The translations under genes and the position numbers were made by a program. A stretch of DNA of 64,000 nt from Pseudomonas chlororaphis subsp. aurantiaca (GTDB lineage Bacteria > Pseudomonadota > Gammaproteobacteria > Pseudomonadales > Pseudomonadaceae), in assembly GCF_013466605.1 (NCBI RefSeq), contig NZ_CP059162.1, forward strand, positions 1,922,001 through 1,986,000, written 5' to 3'. The notes under the pieces are model-generated. The model made no database searches. It saw only the letters and a list, made by a program, of their open reading frames with translations, and was not told the DNA's origin. Positions 8,068 to 17,600 of this stretch are shown here, piece by piece; positions within the stretch are counted from its first letter, which is position 1; each line of letters starts with the position of its first letter.

Positions 8068-10376
8068 GCCAGCTGCCGAATGCCTTGAGCAACCTCAGCC
8101 GCCGCGGTTTTCTCAAGGGCGTCGGCGCCACCGGTGCGCTGGTGCTGGCGGCCAGCTGGGGTTGGCAGGATGCCTTTGCCGAAGAGAAGAAATTCGGTGC
8201 CGACGGCATGCCCCATGGCTGGGTCGATGACCCCAAGGTGTACGTGAGCATCGCCGCCGATGGCAGCGTGACCGTGCTCTGTAACCGTTCGGAAATGGGC
8301 CAGGGTGTGCGTACCAGCCTGAGTATGGTAGTCGCCGACGAACTGGAGGCCGACTGGGCGCTGGTGAAGGTCAAGCAGGCGCCGGGCGACGAGGCGCTGT
8401 TCGGTAACCAGGACACTGACGGTTCGCGCAGCATGCGCCATTGGTACGAGCCGATGCGGCGCTGCGGCGCGGCGGCCCGGACCATGCTCGAGCAGGCGGC
8501 GGCAGAGCAGTGGAAAGTCCCGCTGGCCGAGTGCCGGGCGCAGTTGCATAAAGTGATCCACCAACCGAGCGGCCGCGAACTGGGCTACGGCGCCCTGGCC
8601 GCCGCGGCGAGCGCCCTGGCCGTGCCGGCCCGCGACAGCCTGCGCCTGAAGCAACCAAGCGAATTCCGTTACATCGGCAAGGAGGGCACCCGCGCCATCG
8701 ACGGTGCAGACATCGTCAACGGCCAGGCGGTCTACGGTGCCGATGTGCATTTCGACGGCATGCTCTTCGCGACGGTTGCGCGTCCACGGGTCTATGGCGG
8801 CAAGGTCAAATCCTTTGATGGCAGTGCGGCGCTGAAGGTCCCGGGGGTGATCAAGGTGCTGCAGATCGAGAGTCGCCCGCTGCCTTCCGAGTTCCAGCCG
8901 CTGGGTGGCGTGGCGGTGATCGCCAGCAACACTTGGGCGGCGATCAAGGGCCGCGAGGCGCTGAAGATCGAATGGGACGATGGCGTCAACGCCGGCTACG
9001 ACTCGATTGTCTACCGCAAGGAGCTGGAAGCCGCGGCGCTCAAGCCAGGCAAGGTAGTACGCAGCACCGGCAATATCGACGAAGCCATGAGCAGCGCCGA
9101 CAGCAGCCTGGAGGCCTCCTACTACCTGCCGCATCTGGCACAGGCGCCGATGGAGCCGATGGTCGCCGTAGCGCGGTTTCAGGACGGCCAGTGCGAAGCC
9201 TGGGCCCCGAGCCAGGCGCCACAGGTGACCCGAGAACGTATCGCCGAGCGCCTGGGCATTCCCTTCGAGAAGGTGACGGTCAATATCACCCTGCTCGGCG
9301 GGGGCTTTGGCCGTAAATCCAAGCCCGACTTCATCATTGAAGCGGCAATCCTCGCCAAGGAAGTGCCGGGCAAGGCGGTGCGGGTGCAATGGACCCGCGA
9401 AGACGACATTCACAACTCCTACTTCCACACCGTGTCGGCGGAATACCTCAAGGCCAGCCTGAACAAGGACGGCATGCCGTCCGGCTGGCTGCACCGCACC
9501 GTGGCGCCGAGCATCACCGCGCTGTTCGCCCCGGGCATGAACCATGAGGCCGCCTTCGAGCTGGGCATGGGCTTTACCAACCTGGCCTATGCGATTCCCA
9601 ACGTACGCCTGGAAAACCCCGAGGCCGCCGCGCATACCCGGGTTGGCTGGTATCGCTCGGTGTCGAACATCCCCCACGGTTTCGCCATCCAGAGCTTTAT
9701 CGACGAACTGGCCCATAAGGCGGGCCAGGACCCGTTGAAGTACCAGCTCAAGCTGCTGGGGCCGGATCGCCGGATCGATCCACGGACCTTGAGCGAGGAG
9801 TGGAACTACGGCGAGTCCCCAGAGCGTTACCCGATCGACACCGCCCGCATGCGTGGTGTGCTGGAGACGGCCGCCAAGGCGGCGGGCTGGGGACGCAGCC
9901 TGCCCAAGGGCCGTGGCCTGGGGCTGGCGGTGCACTACAGCTTCGTCACCTATGTGGCGGCGGTGATCGAGGTCGAGGTCAAGGATGATGGCACCTTGAT
10001 TGTGCATAAGGCCGATATCGCCGTGGACTGCGGTCCGCAGATCAACCCCGAGCGTATCCGCTCGCAATTCGAGGGTGCCTGTGTGATGGGCCTGGGCAAT
10101 GCGGTGGTGGGCGAGATCAGCTTCAAGGACGGCAAGGTCCAGCAGGACAACTTCCATATGTATGAAGTGGCGCGCATGTCCCTGGCGCCGAAGGAGGTTG
10201 CCGTGCATCTGGTGACGCCGCCGGGCGATGTGCCGTTGGGCGGTGTCGGTGAGCCGGGTGTGCCGCCGATCGCGCCGGCCCTGTGCAATGCGATCTTTGC
10301 CGCCACCGGCAAACGCATCCGCAACCTGCCAGTGCGTTATCAACTGCAAGGCTGGCAACAAGCGAGCAAGGCCTGA
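8064..10376 (+). CDS. IorB-like molybdopterin-binding large subunit, Tat-exported
   Basis: The 770-residue catalytic subunit is of the xanthine oxidase family, IorB type. The N-terminus has a twin-arginine signal (NLSRRGFLKGVGATGALVLA, residues about 11-30), so the enzyme probably acts in the periplasm or at its face. Molybdopterin-binding motifs include GGGFGRKSKPDF near residue 410. The C-terminal GGVGEPGVPPIAPA carries the Glu that is the catalytic base in this family. ATG 8064 is preceded by AAGGAGG and overlaps the small-subunit stop by 4 nt. The large subunit hydroxylates an aldehyde or N-heterocycle and passes electrons via the IorA-like subunit, probably to a cytochrome or other acceptor because no FAD subunit is present. 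The physiological substrate is unknown. Confidence 0.9.
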   Translation: MSQLPNALSNLSRRGFLKGVGATGALVLAASWGWQDAFAEEKKFGADGMPHGWVDDPKVYVSIAADGSVTVLCNRSEMGQGVRTSLSMVVADELEADWALVKVKQAPGDEALFGNQDTDGSRSMRHWYEPMRRCGAAARTMLEQAAAEQWKVPLAECRAQLHKVIHQPSGRELGYGALAAAASALAVPARDSLRLKQPSEFRYIGKEGTRAIDGADIVNGQAVYGADVHFDGMLFATVARPRVYGGKVKSFDGSAALKVPGVIKVLQIESRPLPSEFQPLGGVAVIASNTWAAIKGREALKIEWDDGVNAGYDSIVYRKELEAAALKPGKVVRSTGNIDEAMSSADSSLEASYYLPHLAQAPMEPMVAVARFQDGQCEAWAPSQAPQVTRERIAERLGIPFEKVTVNITLLGGGFGRKSKPDFIIEAAILAKEVPGKAVRVQWTREDDIHNSYFHTVSAEYLKASLNKDGMPSGWLHRTVAPSITALFAPGMNHEAAFELGMGFTNLAYAIPNVRLENPEAAAHTRVGWYRSVSNIPHGFAIQSFIDELAHKAGQDPLKYQLKLLGPDRRIDPRTLSEEWNYGESPERYPIDTARMRGVLETAAKAAGWGRSLPKGRGLGLAVHYSFVTYVAAVIEVEVKDDGTLIVHKADIAVDCGPQINPERIRSQFEGACVMGLGNAVVGEISFKDGKVQQDNFHMYEVARMSLAPKEVAVHLVTPPGDVPLGGVGEPGVPPIAPALCNAIFAATGKRIRNLPVRYQLQGWQQASKA

Positions 10377-11371
10377 TGGACAGCGTTGATCTGAATGTCC
10401 TGCGCAGCGTGCTGGAATGGCGCCGCGCGGGGCAGCGCGTGACCTTGTACAGCGTGGTCCAGACCTGGGGCAGCGCGCCGCGGCCACCGGGCGCCATGCT
10501 GGCCTTGCGCGAAGACGGCATGGTGATCGGCTCGGTCTCGGGCGGTTGTATCGAGGACGACCTGATCGCCCGTCTGCACGATGGTCGCCTGCCTCAGGAC
10601 GGGCCGCCGGTACAGCTGGTGACCTATGGCGTGACCCGCGAGGAGGCCGCGCGTTTTGGCCTGCCTTGCGGCGGCACCTTGCGCCTGACCGAGGAACGGG
10701 TTGGCGATCCGGCCTGGGTCGCCGAACTGCTGGCGCGTTGCGAGGCGCATGAGATCGTCGCCCGGGAGTTGAGCCTGAGCAGCGGTGAAGTGCTGTTGAA
10801 ACCGGCCAGCAAGACCGACGTGCTGAGCTTCGATGACACGACCCTGCGGGCAATCTATGGCCCGCGCTGGCGGCTGTTGCTGATCGGCGCCGGGCAGTTG
10901 TCGAGGTATGTGGCGGAAATGGCGCGGCTGCTGGATTTCGAAGTGCTGATCTGCGATCCGCGCAAGGAGTTCGTCTACGGCTGGGAAGAGCAGCACGGGC
11001 GTTTTGTGCCGGGGATGCCGGACGATGCGGTGCTGAGCATCGAGACCGACGAGCGTACCGCCATTGTCGCGCTGACCCATGACCCGAGGCTGGATGACAT
11101 GGCGCTGCTGACCGCGCTCAATTCCCGGGCGTTTTACGTCGGGGCGCTGGGCTCTCGGGTCAACAGTCAGAAGCGTCGGGAGAATCTGGCCCAGCTGGGG
11201 CTGGAGCCGCAGGCCATCGAACGCTTGCACGGGCCTATCGGCCTGCATATCGGCAGCCATACGCCGGCGGAGATTGCCCTGTCGGTGATGTCGGAGATCG
11301 TCGCCATCAAGAACGGCATCGACCTGTTGCAGAAAAAGCCGTCTCAAGTCACTGCGCAGGTGAGCGCTTGA
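10376..11371 (+). CDS. XdhC family molybdenum cofactor insertion/sulfuration protein
   Basis: The 331-residue XdhC/CoxI-type protein comprises an N-terminal XdhC_CoxI domain with SVSGGCIEDDLIARLH (residues about 53-68) and a C-terminal Rossmann-like XdhC_C domain with LLLIGAGQLSRYVAEMARLL (about 163-182) and ALGSRVNSQKRRENL. XdhC proteins bind the molybdenum cofactor, help its sulfuration and deliver it to xanthine-dehydrogenase-family apoenzymes. ATG 10376 overlaps the large-subunit stop by 1 nt, so it is made with its client enzyme. Confidence 0.93.
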   Translation: MDSVDLNVLRSVLEWRRAGQRVTLYSVVQTWGSAPRPPGAMLALREDGMVIGSVSGGCIEDDLIARLHDGRLPQDGPPVQLVTYGVTREEAARFGLPCGGTLRLTEERVGDPAWVAELLARCEAHEIVARELSLSSGEVLLKPASKTDVLSFDDTTLRAIYGPRWRLLLIGAGQLSRYVAEMARLLDFEVLICDPRKEFVYGWEEQHGRFVPGMPDDAVLSIETDERTAIVALTHDPRLDDMALLTALNSRAFYVGALGSRVNSQKRRENLAQLGLEPQAIERLHGPIGLHIGSHTPAEIALSVMSEIVAIKNGIDLLQKKPSQVTAQVSA

Positions 11372-11961
11372 GTCAGTCGCTGTGCGCGGTGGTCCTGGCC
11401 GCAGGGCAGGGCAGCCGTTATCGGCAGGCGGCAGGGGCCGAGCAGGACAAGTTGCTGGCTCCATGCCAGGGGCGGGACAGGGTGGTCAGGCCGGTAATCG
11501 AACAGGTCTTGAGGAGCTTGCCCGCACTGTTGGCCCGAAGAGTCCTGGTGACAACGCCGAATCGTCCCGAAGTGATTGCGTTGGCTGAAGCCTATGGCTG
11601 CCAGGTGGTACTGCTGGATTCGCCGGGCATGGGTGACAGCCTCGCGGCGGCCGTTGGGGCCTGCGCCGATGCCAGTGGCTGGCTGGTGGTGCTGGGGGAC
11701 ATGCCCTTTATCCTGCCGTCGAGTATCGAGAGCGTGGCGCGGGGGCTGGGCGAGCGGATGATCAGGGTCCCGGTCTTCGAAGAGGACTATGGTCACCCGG
11801 TGGCTTTTGGCGCGGCTTTTGGGCAGGCGTTGCAGGGCCTGTCCGGGGATCGGGGAGCCAGGCCATTGTTTGCCACGGGGCAGGTTGTCGAGGTGGAACT
11901 GGCGGATGCCGGTGTGTTGTGGGATGTGGATGTGCCGCAGGCGTTGGTTTTTATCGGTTGA
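11368..11961 (+). CDS. MobA-like NTP transferase (molybdenum cofactor cytidylyltransferase type)
   Basis: The 197-residue protein opens with the nucleotidyltransferase signature VVLAAGQGSRYRQAAG, followed by DKLLAPC. GWLVVLGDMPFILPSSI holds the GDMP metal/nucleotide motif near residue 107, and DRGARPLFA is downstream. This is the MocA/MobA-like family, whose members cytidylylate molybdopterin to the MCD form used by xanthine-dehydrogenase-type enzymes. That matches the adjacent hydroxylase. The start is TTG 11368 overlapping the XdhC stop by 4 nt. No ATG start lies nearby in frame. Confidence 0.86.
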   Translation: MSQSLCAVVLAAGQGSRYRQAAGAEQDKLLAPCQGRDRVVRPVIEQVLRSLPALLARRVLVTTPNRPEVIALAEAYGCQVVLLDSPGMGDSLAAAVGACADASGWLVVLGDMPFILPSSIESVARGLGERMIRVPVFEEDYGHPVAFGAAFGQALQGLSGDRGARPLFATGQVVEVELADAGVLWDVDVPQALVFIG

Positions 11962-12013
11962 GATCGCTGTGCTCGCTTTCGCAGTAGACATGCGGACGAA
12001 GAATGGCAGGCAT

Positions 12014-12052
12014 AAAAAAGCCCCGCCTGGGTGACCGGGCGGGGCTTTTTAT
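12014..12052. terminator. Bidirectional terminator between the hydroxylase operon and rne
   Basis: AAAAAAGCCCCGCC and GGCGGGGCTTTTT form a GC-rich stem with a short loop, with A and T tracts on either side. It can stop both the plus-strand MobA-like transcript and the minus-strand rne transcript. Confidence 0.9.
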
Positions 12053-12063
12053 CGGGCTAGGAA

Positions 12064-15000
12064 TCAGACGAGGGGTTTAGGCTCGTGCTCTTCTTCCAGG
12101 GCCTTGGGCTTGTGCTCTACCACTTCTTCGACGGAACGCGGGGCTTCGTCGGCGGCAGGGGCAGGTTGCTCGATGACCGGTTCGGCAGCAGGAGCAGCCT
12201 CGACCACCTCGGCAACCACCGGCGCAGGCTCGGCAGCCACTACGGCTTCTACCGGAGCTTCAGCGGCGGCAGCGGCAGCCAGTTCGGCTTCCTTCTGCAG
12301 ACGCTCGGCTTCGCGCTTGCGACGACGCACTTCACGTGGGTCGTTTGGTGCGCGACCGGTGCTGGTCAGGGCGCTGACCGGAGCGGCCTCGACAACCGGT
12401 GCAGCCACTTCGGCGGCAGGTGCTTCAACTGGTGCTGCCGGTGCGGCAACCACAGGCTCGGCAACTACAGGCTCAGCAGCCACGACTTCTGCGACTGGCG
12501 CAGGCGCTTCGGCAGCGAACGCCTCGGCAGCACGCTCGAAGGCACGAGGCGCTTCCAGGGCTGGCTCTGCCAATGGTGCTTCTGCGACTGGCGTTTCGAT
12601 CACAGGCTCGGCAACCACTGCGGGTTGTTCTGCAACAACGGCAGGTTGCGCGGCCTGTTCTTCGCGCTGTTCTTCACGAACCTGGGCGACTTCAACAGCA
12701 GGTGCTGCTGGAATCTCTACCGCAGTGGTGGCCTCGACGACCGGTGCTTCGACGGTCGGTGCGGCTTCCCGGACGGCAGCGGTCGCACGTTCGGCCTGCT
12801 CGTGAGCCTGGGCTTCGGCAGGGGCGCTGATCACGGTGCTGGCAACAGCGGCGGTTACCGCCAGGCCTGCGGCCAGATCGGCGCTGCTTGGCTCTTCGCT
12901 GTTTTCTTCCGAACCTTCGATCACATTGCCGTTGGCATCACGCTGGCGCTCACGACGGTTGCTGCGACGACGCTGGCCACGGGAGCGGCGGCGTGGACGA
13001 TCGCCTTCGACGTTCTCCTGGCCGTCTTCCTGCAGTTGCTCTTCGTTCGGCAGCAGCTCTTCTTCAGCCACGGCAGCAGCCTGTTCGGCACGCGGTTGAC
13101 GCTCTTCACGCGGTGGGCGCGGTTGACGCTCTTCGCGTGGCTGGCGAGCCGGACGCTCTTCAGCGGTAGCGGCAGGAGCGGCATCCAGCGGTTCGCGCAG
13201 TTCACGCACACGCTCTTCACGCTCACCACGTGGCTTGCGGTCTTCGCGCGGTGGGCGTGGTTGACGCTCTTCCCGTGGCGGACGTGGCGCGCGCTCTTCG
13301 CGAGCGGTGGCCTGGACTTCCTCGCGAGCCTCGCGGACTTCACGTGGCTGACGCTCTTCGCGGGCTTCGCGCGGTGCGCGTTCTTCACGAGGGGCACGTT
13401 CTTCGCGCGGCTTGCGTTCTTCGTCGCGACGACCGTTACGGTTGCGGCTCTGCTGGCGACCGTTGCGGCGTTCTTCGTTGCGCGCAGGGCGCTCGGTGGC
13501 CGGTTTTTCAACCACGACCGGAGCGGCTGGTTCTTCCTTGGTGGCGAACAGGCTGACCAGGGACTTCACCAGGCCCTTGAACAGGCTTGGCTCGGCAACG
13601 GTGGCCGGAGCGGCAACAGGAGCGGCGGCAACTTCGGTTGGGACCGGTGCGTTGGCGCGGGCTGGAGCGGTCTTGACGGCCGCTTCCTGGCGAACCAGGG
13701 TGCGGGTCGCGGCGGCTGGCTGGACTTCTTCGGCTTCGGCAGCGGCAGCGGCGATTTCGTAGCTGGACTGGTTGATGCTGGCTTCCGGGCTGTCATCGCG
13801 CAGACGCTGGACTTCGAAGTGCGGCGTTTCGAGATGGTCGTTCGGCAGAATGACGATACGAGCGCGGGTGCGCAGTTCGATCTTGGTGATCGAATTGCGT
13901 TTTTCGTTGAGCAGGAAGGCCGCGACTGGAATCGGCACTTGGGCGCGAACTTCGGCGGTGCGGTCTTTCAGGGCTTCTTCTTCGATCAGGCGCAGGATCG
14001 CCAGCGACAGCGATTCGACGTCGCGGATGATGCCGGTGCCGTTGCAGCGTGGGCAGACGATGCCGCTGCTTTCGCCGAGGGATGGGCGCAGGCGCTGACG
14101 GGACATTTCCAGCAGGCCGAAGCGCGAGATGCGACCGACCTGGACGCGAGCGCGGTCGGCTTCCAGGCATTCGCGGACTTTCTCTTCCACGGCGCGCTGG
14201 TTCTTGGCCGGGGTCATGTCGATGAAGTCGATGACGATCAGGCCGCCGATATCACGCAGGCGCAACTGGCGAGCGATTTCTTCCGCTGCTTCCAGGTTGG
14301 TCTGCAGGGCGGTTTCCTCGATGTCGCTGCCTTTGGTGGCGCGAGCCGAGTTGATGTCGATGGACACCAGGGCTTCGGTCGGATCGATGACGATGGAGCC
14401 ACCGGAAGGCAGTTCGACGACGCGCTGGAAGGCGGTTTCGATCTGGCTTTCGATCTGGAAACGGTTGAACAGCGGAACGCTGTCTTCGTACAGCTTGATC
14501 TTGCTGGCGTACTGCGGCATCACCTGGCGGATGAAGGTCAGGGCTTCGTCCTGGGCTTCAACGCTGTCGATCAGCACTTCGCCGATGTCCTGGCGCAGGT
14601 AGTCGCGGATGGCGCGGATGATCACGTTGCTTTCCTGGTAGATCAGGAAAGGCGCTGCGCGGTCCAGCGAGGCTTCTTTGATGGCGGTCCAGAGTTGCAG
14701 CAGGTAGTCGAGGTCCCACTGCATTTCTTCGCTGCTGCGGCCCAGGCCGGCAGTGCGCACGATCAGGCCCATGTCGGCAGGGGCTACCAGGCCGTTCAGG
14801 GCTTCGCGCAGTTCGTTGCGCTCTTCGCCTTCGATGCGGCGGGAGATGCCGCCGGCACGCGGGTTGTTCGGCATCAGCACCAGGTAACGACCGGCCAGGC
14901 TGATGAAGGTGGTCAGGGCTGCGCCCTTGTTGCCACGTTCTTCTTTTTCGACCTGAACGATGACTTCCTGGCCTTCGCTCAGGACGTCCTTGATATTGAC

Positions 15001-15255
15001 GCGGCCTTCGGGGGCTTTCTTGAAGTATTCGCGGGAAATTTCTTTGAGGGGCAGGAAGCCGTGGCGCTCAGAGCCGAAATCGACAAAGGCAGCCTCGAGG
15101 CTTGGTTCGATGCGAGTGATACGGCCTTTATAGATGTTGGCCTTCTTCTGCTCGCGTGCACCGGATTCGATGTCCAGGTCGTAGAGGCGTTGGCCATCTA
15201 CCAGTGCAACACGCAACTCTTCGGGTTGGGTTGCGTTAATCAGCATTCTTTTCAT
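12064..15255 (-). CDS. rne: Ribonuclease E
   Basis: The 1063-residue endonuclease initiates mRNA decay and processes rRNA, tRNA and small RNAs, and it scaffolds the degradosome at the inner membrane. The start is ATG 15255 ([20 protein letters not shown]), the invariant family N-terminus. An S1 domain covers about residues 35-120. The catalytic core includes [15 protein letters not shown] (about 302-316) and IVIDFIDM (about 344), carrying the two conserved metal-binding Asp residues. The Zn-link is CPRCNGTG (about 399-406). The C-terminal half is low complexity, with repeated [14 protein letters not shown] units (about 585-730), an [18 protein letters not shown] block, and a very Ala/Val/Glu/Pro-rich tail. 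This fits an RNA-binding and scaffold region. The leader is unusually long (see 15256-15907). Confidence 0.97.
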   Translation of the reverse strand: MKRMLINATQPEELRVALVDGQRLYDLDIESGAREQKKANIYKGRITRIEPSLEAAFVDFGSERHGFLPLKEISREYFKKAPEGRVNIKDVLSEGQEVIVQVEKEERGNKGAALTTFISLAGRYLVLMPNNPRAGGISRRIEGEERNELREALNGLVAPADMGLIVRTAGLGRSSEEMQWDLDYLLQLWTAIKEASLDRAAPFLIYQESNVIIRAIRDYLRQDIGEVLIDSVEAQDEALTFIRQVMPQYASKIKLYEDSVPLFNRFQIESQIETAFQRVVELPSGGSIVIDPTEALVSIDINSARATKGSDIEETALQTNLEAAEEIARQLRLRDIGGLIVIDFIDMTPAKNQRAVEEKVRECLEADRARVQVGRISRFGLLEMSRQRLRPSLGESSGIVCPRCNGTGIIRDVESLSLAILRLIEEEALKDRTAEVRAQVPIPVAAFLLNEKRNSITKIELRTRARIVILPNDHLETPHFEVQRLRDDSPEASINQSSYEIAAAAAEAEEVQPAAATRTLVRQEAAVKTAPARANAPVPTEVAAAPVAAPATVAEPSLFKGLVKSLVSLFATKEEPAAPVVVEKPATERPARNEERRNGRQQSRNRNGRRDEERKPREERAPREERAPREAREERQPREVREAREEVQATAREERAPRPPREERQPRPPREDRKPRGEREERVRELREPLDAAPAATAEERPARQPREERQPRPPREERQPRAEQAAAVAEEELLPNEEQLQEDGQENVEGDRPRRRSRGQRRRSNRRERQRDANGNVIEGSEENSEEPSSADLAAGLAVTAAVASTVISAPAEAQAHEQAERATAAVREAAPTVEAPVVEATTAVEIPAAPAVEVAQVREEQREEQAAQPAVVAEQPAVVAEPVIETPVAEAPLAEPALEAPRAFERAAEAFAAEAPAPVAEVVAAEPVVAEPVVAAPAAPVEAPAAEVAAPVVEAAPVSALTSTGRAPNDPREVRRRKREAERLQKEAELAAAAAAEAPVEAVVAAEPAPVVAEVVEAAPAAEPVIEQPAPAADEAPRSVEEVVEHKPKALEEEHEPKPLV

Positions 15256-15907
15256 GTAGTACCGTCGGTTTCCGGGCTGCCGGAAACGGCGTTCGGCACA
15301 CACGACTTCTCACGGTCGGTGTCAGGTGCGTCAGGAGCGGTTGGCCGCTCCAGTGTCTAGCGAAATCCGGCCAGTTGGGGCGAACTCGCGACTCACGCGT
15401 CCTGCTTGCTGGGGTGACAAAAGGCACCTCTTAAGCAAAAGCTCAATCAGGAGGAGGAATCAACCGGCGACTGTGGACGAGATGAAGCGTCTTGATAAAG
15501 CCTAATGCTACACAGTCCGACGGTTGTGCATCTCCACCCTACACGTATCCCTGATAATTCGGGTGCTGCCGCGCGCAGAATCCGCAGCGGGTTGGCATTT
15601 ACCGTGAGCTCCGAAAGGGGAGCTCACGCATCATGGCTAATTTAGGCGGTGTTTCCGAAGCGCTCGCTCGGGTTCGTTCGTAGCTGACTGCACTTTGTGA
15701 ACTGGCCGTGAATATTTGCTCGAAAGGCGAGTGGAAACTCTGCTTCTCGGCGTGCTTCAGGCCTCATGTCACCTGCGCTTGTTACAACTGCAAAACTCCA
15801 CCGTTCGTAGCGAAAGCCCCGTAGGACGGCCTCGCATCCTGGTGAATTGCGTTGGTCAGGGCCGGCTGTTGGCCGTTGGTCCGCTGTCCAGGCCGCTTTT
15901 GGCGGCG
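15256..15907 (-). promoter_or_regulatory. Long rne 5' untranslated leader with stem-loops (rne5/rne-II-like)
   Basis: No coding gene is visible here. The predicted rne start site near 15907 gives a leader of about 650 nt. The most striking element is a perfect 10-bp hairpin at 15603-15628 (GTGAGCTCC arm, 6-nt loop). Autoregulation of rne by its 5' UTR through RNase E cleavage is known in Enterobacteria (rne5), and a rne-II motif has been described in Pseudomonas. Placing this leader in either class is inference from position. Confidence 0.6.
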
Positions 15908-15913
15908 TTCGCG

Positions 15914-15942
15914 ACTATAGCAGTAATCATTAAGTGCTTCAA
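15914..15942 (-). promoter_or_regulatory. Predicted sigma70 promoter of rne
   Basis: Read on the minus strand, TTGAAG (15942-15937) and TATAGT (15919-15914) are separated by 17 bp. They predict a start near 15907. It lies in the rne/rluC divergent spacer. Confidence 0.6.
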
Positions 15943-15971
15943 TTCCATAAAAAATTGTTATCATTTGCGCC

Positions 15972-16928
15972 ATGACGACTACTGCCCCCTCGACCCCAGG
16001 CGTTCAACTGCTTGAGGTCTCGCCGGAATATGCCGGCCAACGAATCGACAATTTCCTCCTCGCTCGGCTCAAAGGCGTGCCCAAGACCTTGATTTACCGC
16101 ATTTTGCGCAAAGGCGAAGTGCGAGTGAACAAGGGCCGGATCAAGCCCGAATACAAGCTGCAGGCGGGCGATATCGTGCGCGTGCCGCCGGTGCGCGTGC
16201 CTGAGCGCGACGAACCTGTGCCGGTGGCACAGGGGCTGTTGCAGCGCCTGGAGGCTTCGATTGTCTATGAGGACAAAGCCCTGATCGTGATCAACAAGCC
16301 CGCCGGCATCGCCGTGCATGGCGGCAGCGGTCTGAATTTCGGGGTGATCGAAGCCTTTCGTCAGTTGCGCCCGGACGCCAAGGAACTGGAACTGGTCCAC
16401 CGCCTCGACCGCGATACTTCCGGTCTGCTGATGATCGCCAAGAAGCGCAGCATGCTGCGTCATTTGCATGAAGCCTTGCGTGGCGATGGTGTCGACAAGC
16501 GCTACATGGCGTTGGTGCGCGGCAATTGGGCGACCTCGATCAAGCAGGTTCGCGCGCCGCTGCTCAAGAGCAACCTGCGTTCCGGCGAGCGCATGGTCGA
16601 AGTGAACGAGGAGGGCAAGGAGGCCTTGACCGTGTTCAAGGTGCTGCGCCGCTTCGGTGACTTCGCCACTATGGTCGAAGCCAAGCCGGTAACCGGCCGT
16701 ACTCACCAGATCCGTGTGCATACCCTGCATGCCGGGCATTGCATTGCCGGCGACAGCAAGTACGGCGATGACGATTTCACCAAGGAAATTCGTGACCTGG
16801 GCGGTAAGCGCCTGTTTTTGCATGCCTACATGCTGACCGTGCCGTTGCCCGATGGCGGCGAGCTGAAATTGCAGGCGCCGGTGGATGAAATGTGGGCCAA
16901 GACTGTGGAGCGCCTGAGTGCACCCTGA
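15972..16928 (+). CDS. rluC: 23S rRNA pseudouridine(955/2504/2580) synthase
   Basis: The 318-residue protein has an N-terminal S4 RNA-binding domain (about residues 15-80, including [20 protein letters not shown]) and a RluA-type catalytic domain with [15 protein letters not shown] near residue 143. The Asp of HRLDRDTSG is the pseudouridylation nucleophile. RluC modifies three uridines of 23S rRNA. The gene is divergent from rne, a pairing also conserved in E. coli. ATG 15972 follows an AT-rich region; a TATCAT hexamer at 15959-15964 would leave almost no leader. The 3' end overlaps the HAD gene by 11 nt. Confidence 0.95.
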   Translation: MTTTAPSTPGVQLLEVSPEYAGQRIDNFLLARLKGVPKTLIYRILRKGEVRVNKGRIKPEYKLQAGDIVRVPPVRVPERDEPVPVAQGLLQRLEASIVYEDKALIVINKPAGIAVHGGSGLNFGVIEAFRQLRPDAKELELVHRLDRDTSGLLMIAKKRSMLRHLHEALRGDGVDKRYMALVRGNWATSIKQVRAPLLKSNLRSGERMVEVNEEGKEALTVFKVLRRFGDFATMVEAKPVTGRTHQIRVHTLHAGHCIAGDSKYGDDDFTKEIRDLGGKRLFLHAYMLTVPLPDGGELKLQAPVDEMWAKTVERLSAP

Positions 16929-17580
16929 TTACAAGCTGCTGATCTTCGACTGGGACGGCACCCTGGCTGACTCTATTGGTCGGATAGTCGAGGCGATGCA
17001 TGTGGCCTCCGATCGCTCGGGGTTTGCCCGGTGCGACGATTTTGCGGTCAAGGGCATCATCGGCCTGGGGTTGCCGGAGGCGATCCGCACGCTGTATCCG
17101 CACATCAGCGATGCTGAGCTGGTGGATTTCCGCCAGCACTATGCCGATCACTACATTGCCCTCGAGGCTGAGCCTTCTCCGTTGTTTGCCGGGGTAGTGC
17201 AGTCTCTCGAAGCTTTTCGGCGCGAGGGATATCATCTGGCGGTAGCGACCGGCAAGGCGCGTCGTGGTCTGGACCGGGTGTTGAAGGCCCATGGCTGGGA
17301 AGATTATTTCGACATCACTCGTGCTGCCGACGAAACCGCGAGCAAGCCTCATCCGCTGATGCTCGAGCAGATCCTGGTGCACTGTGAGGTGCGCCCCGAG
17401 CAGGCGTTGATGGTCGGGGATTCATCCTTCGACCTGCTGATGGCGCGTAACGCGGGCATGGCATCGGTTGCGGTCAGTTATGGCGCGCAATCGCTGGAAG
17501 CCTTGCAGGCTTATGAGCCGCGCCTGTCTATCGATAGTTTTCCTCAGTTGCATGTCTGGCTCAGCCAGCGGGGCAATTGA
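16918..17580 (+). CDS. HAD-IA family hydrolase (phosphoglycolate phosphatase-like)
   Basis: The 220-residue HAD-superfamily phosphatase has the nucleophile motif [10 protein letters not shown] (residues 9-18), motif [11 protein letters not shown] (about 108), the motif III region SKPHP (about 142-146), and motif [19 protein letters not shown] (about 164-180). The cap inserted between motifs I and II is alpha-helical as in Gph/YjjG-like enzymes. GTG 16918 overlaps the rluC end. The rluC-HAD-sppA order is conserved in gamma-proteobacteria. The substrate is unknown; phosphoglycolate is possible but not shown. Confidence 0.9.
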   Translation: MHPDYKLLIFDWDGTLADSIGRIVEAMHVASDRSGFARCDDFAVKGIIGLGLPEAIRTLYPHISDAELVDFRQHYADHYIALEAEPSPLFAGVVQSLEAFRREGYHLAVATGKARRGLDRVLKAHGWEDYFDITRAADETASKPHPLMLEQILVHCEVRPEQALMVGDSSFDLLMARNAGMASVAVSYGAQSLEALQAYEPRLSIDSFPQLHVWLSQRGN

Positions 17581-17600
17581 GTCTTTTGGGGTAAAGAAGC

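Noticed and set aside
8004-10853. A 949-codon minus-strand frame opposite the iorB-like gene.
   Set aside because: Antisense to a protein with clear molybdenum hydroxylase motifs; no recognisable motif of its own.
13060-13560. Tandem repeats that might look like a CRISPR array.
   Set aside because: The repeats are coding, imperfect, without unique spacers of constant length, and belong to rne.
12085-15360. A 1091-codon plus-strand open frame opposite rne.
   Set aside because: It is antisense to an unmistakable RNase E; its protein is low complexity and reflects the codon bias of rne.
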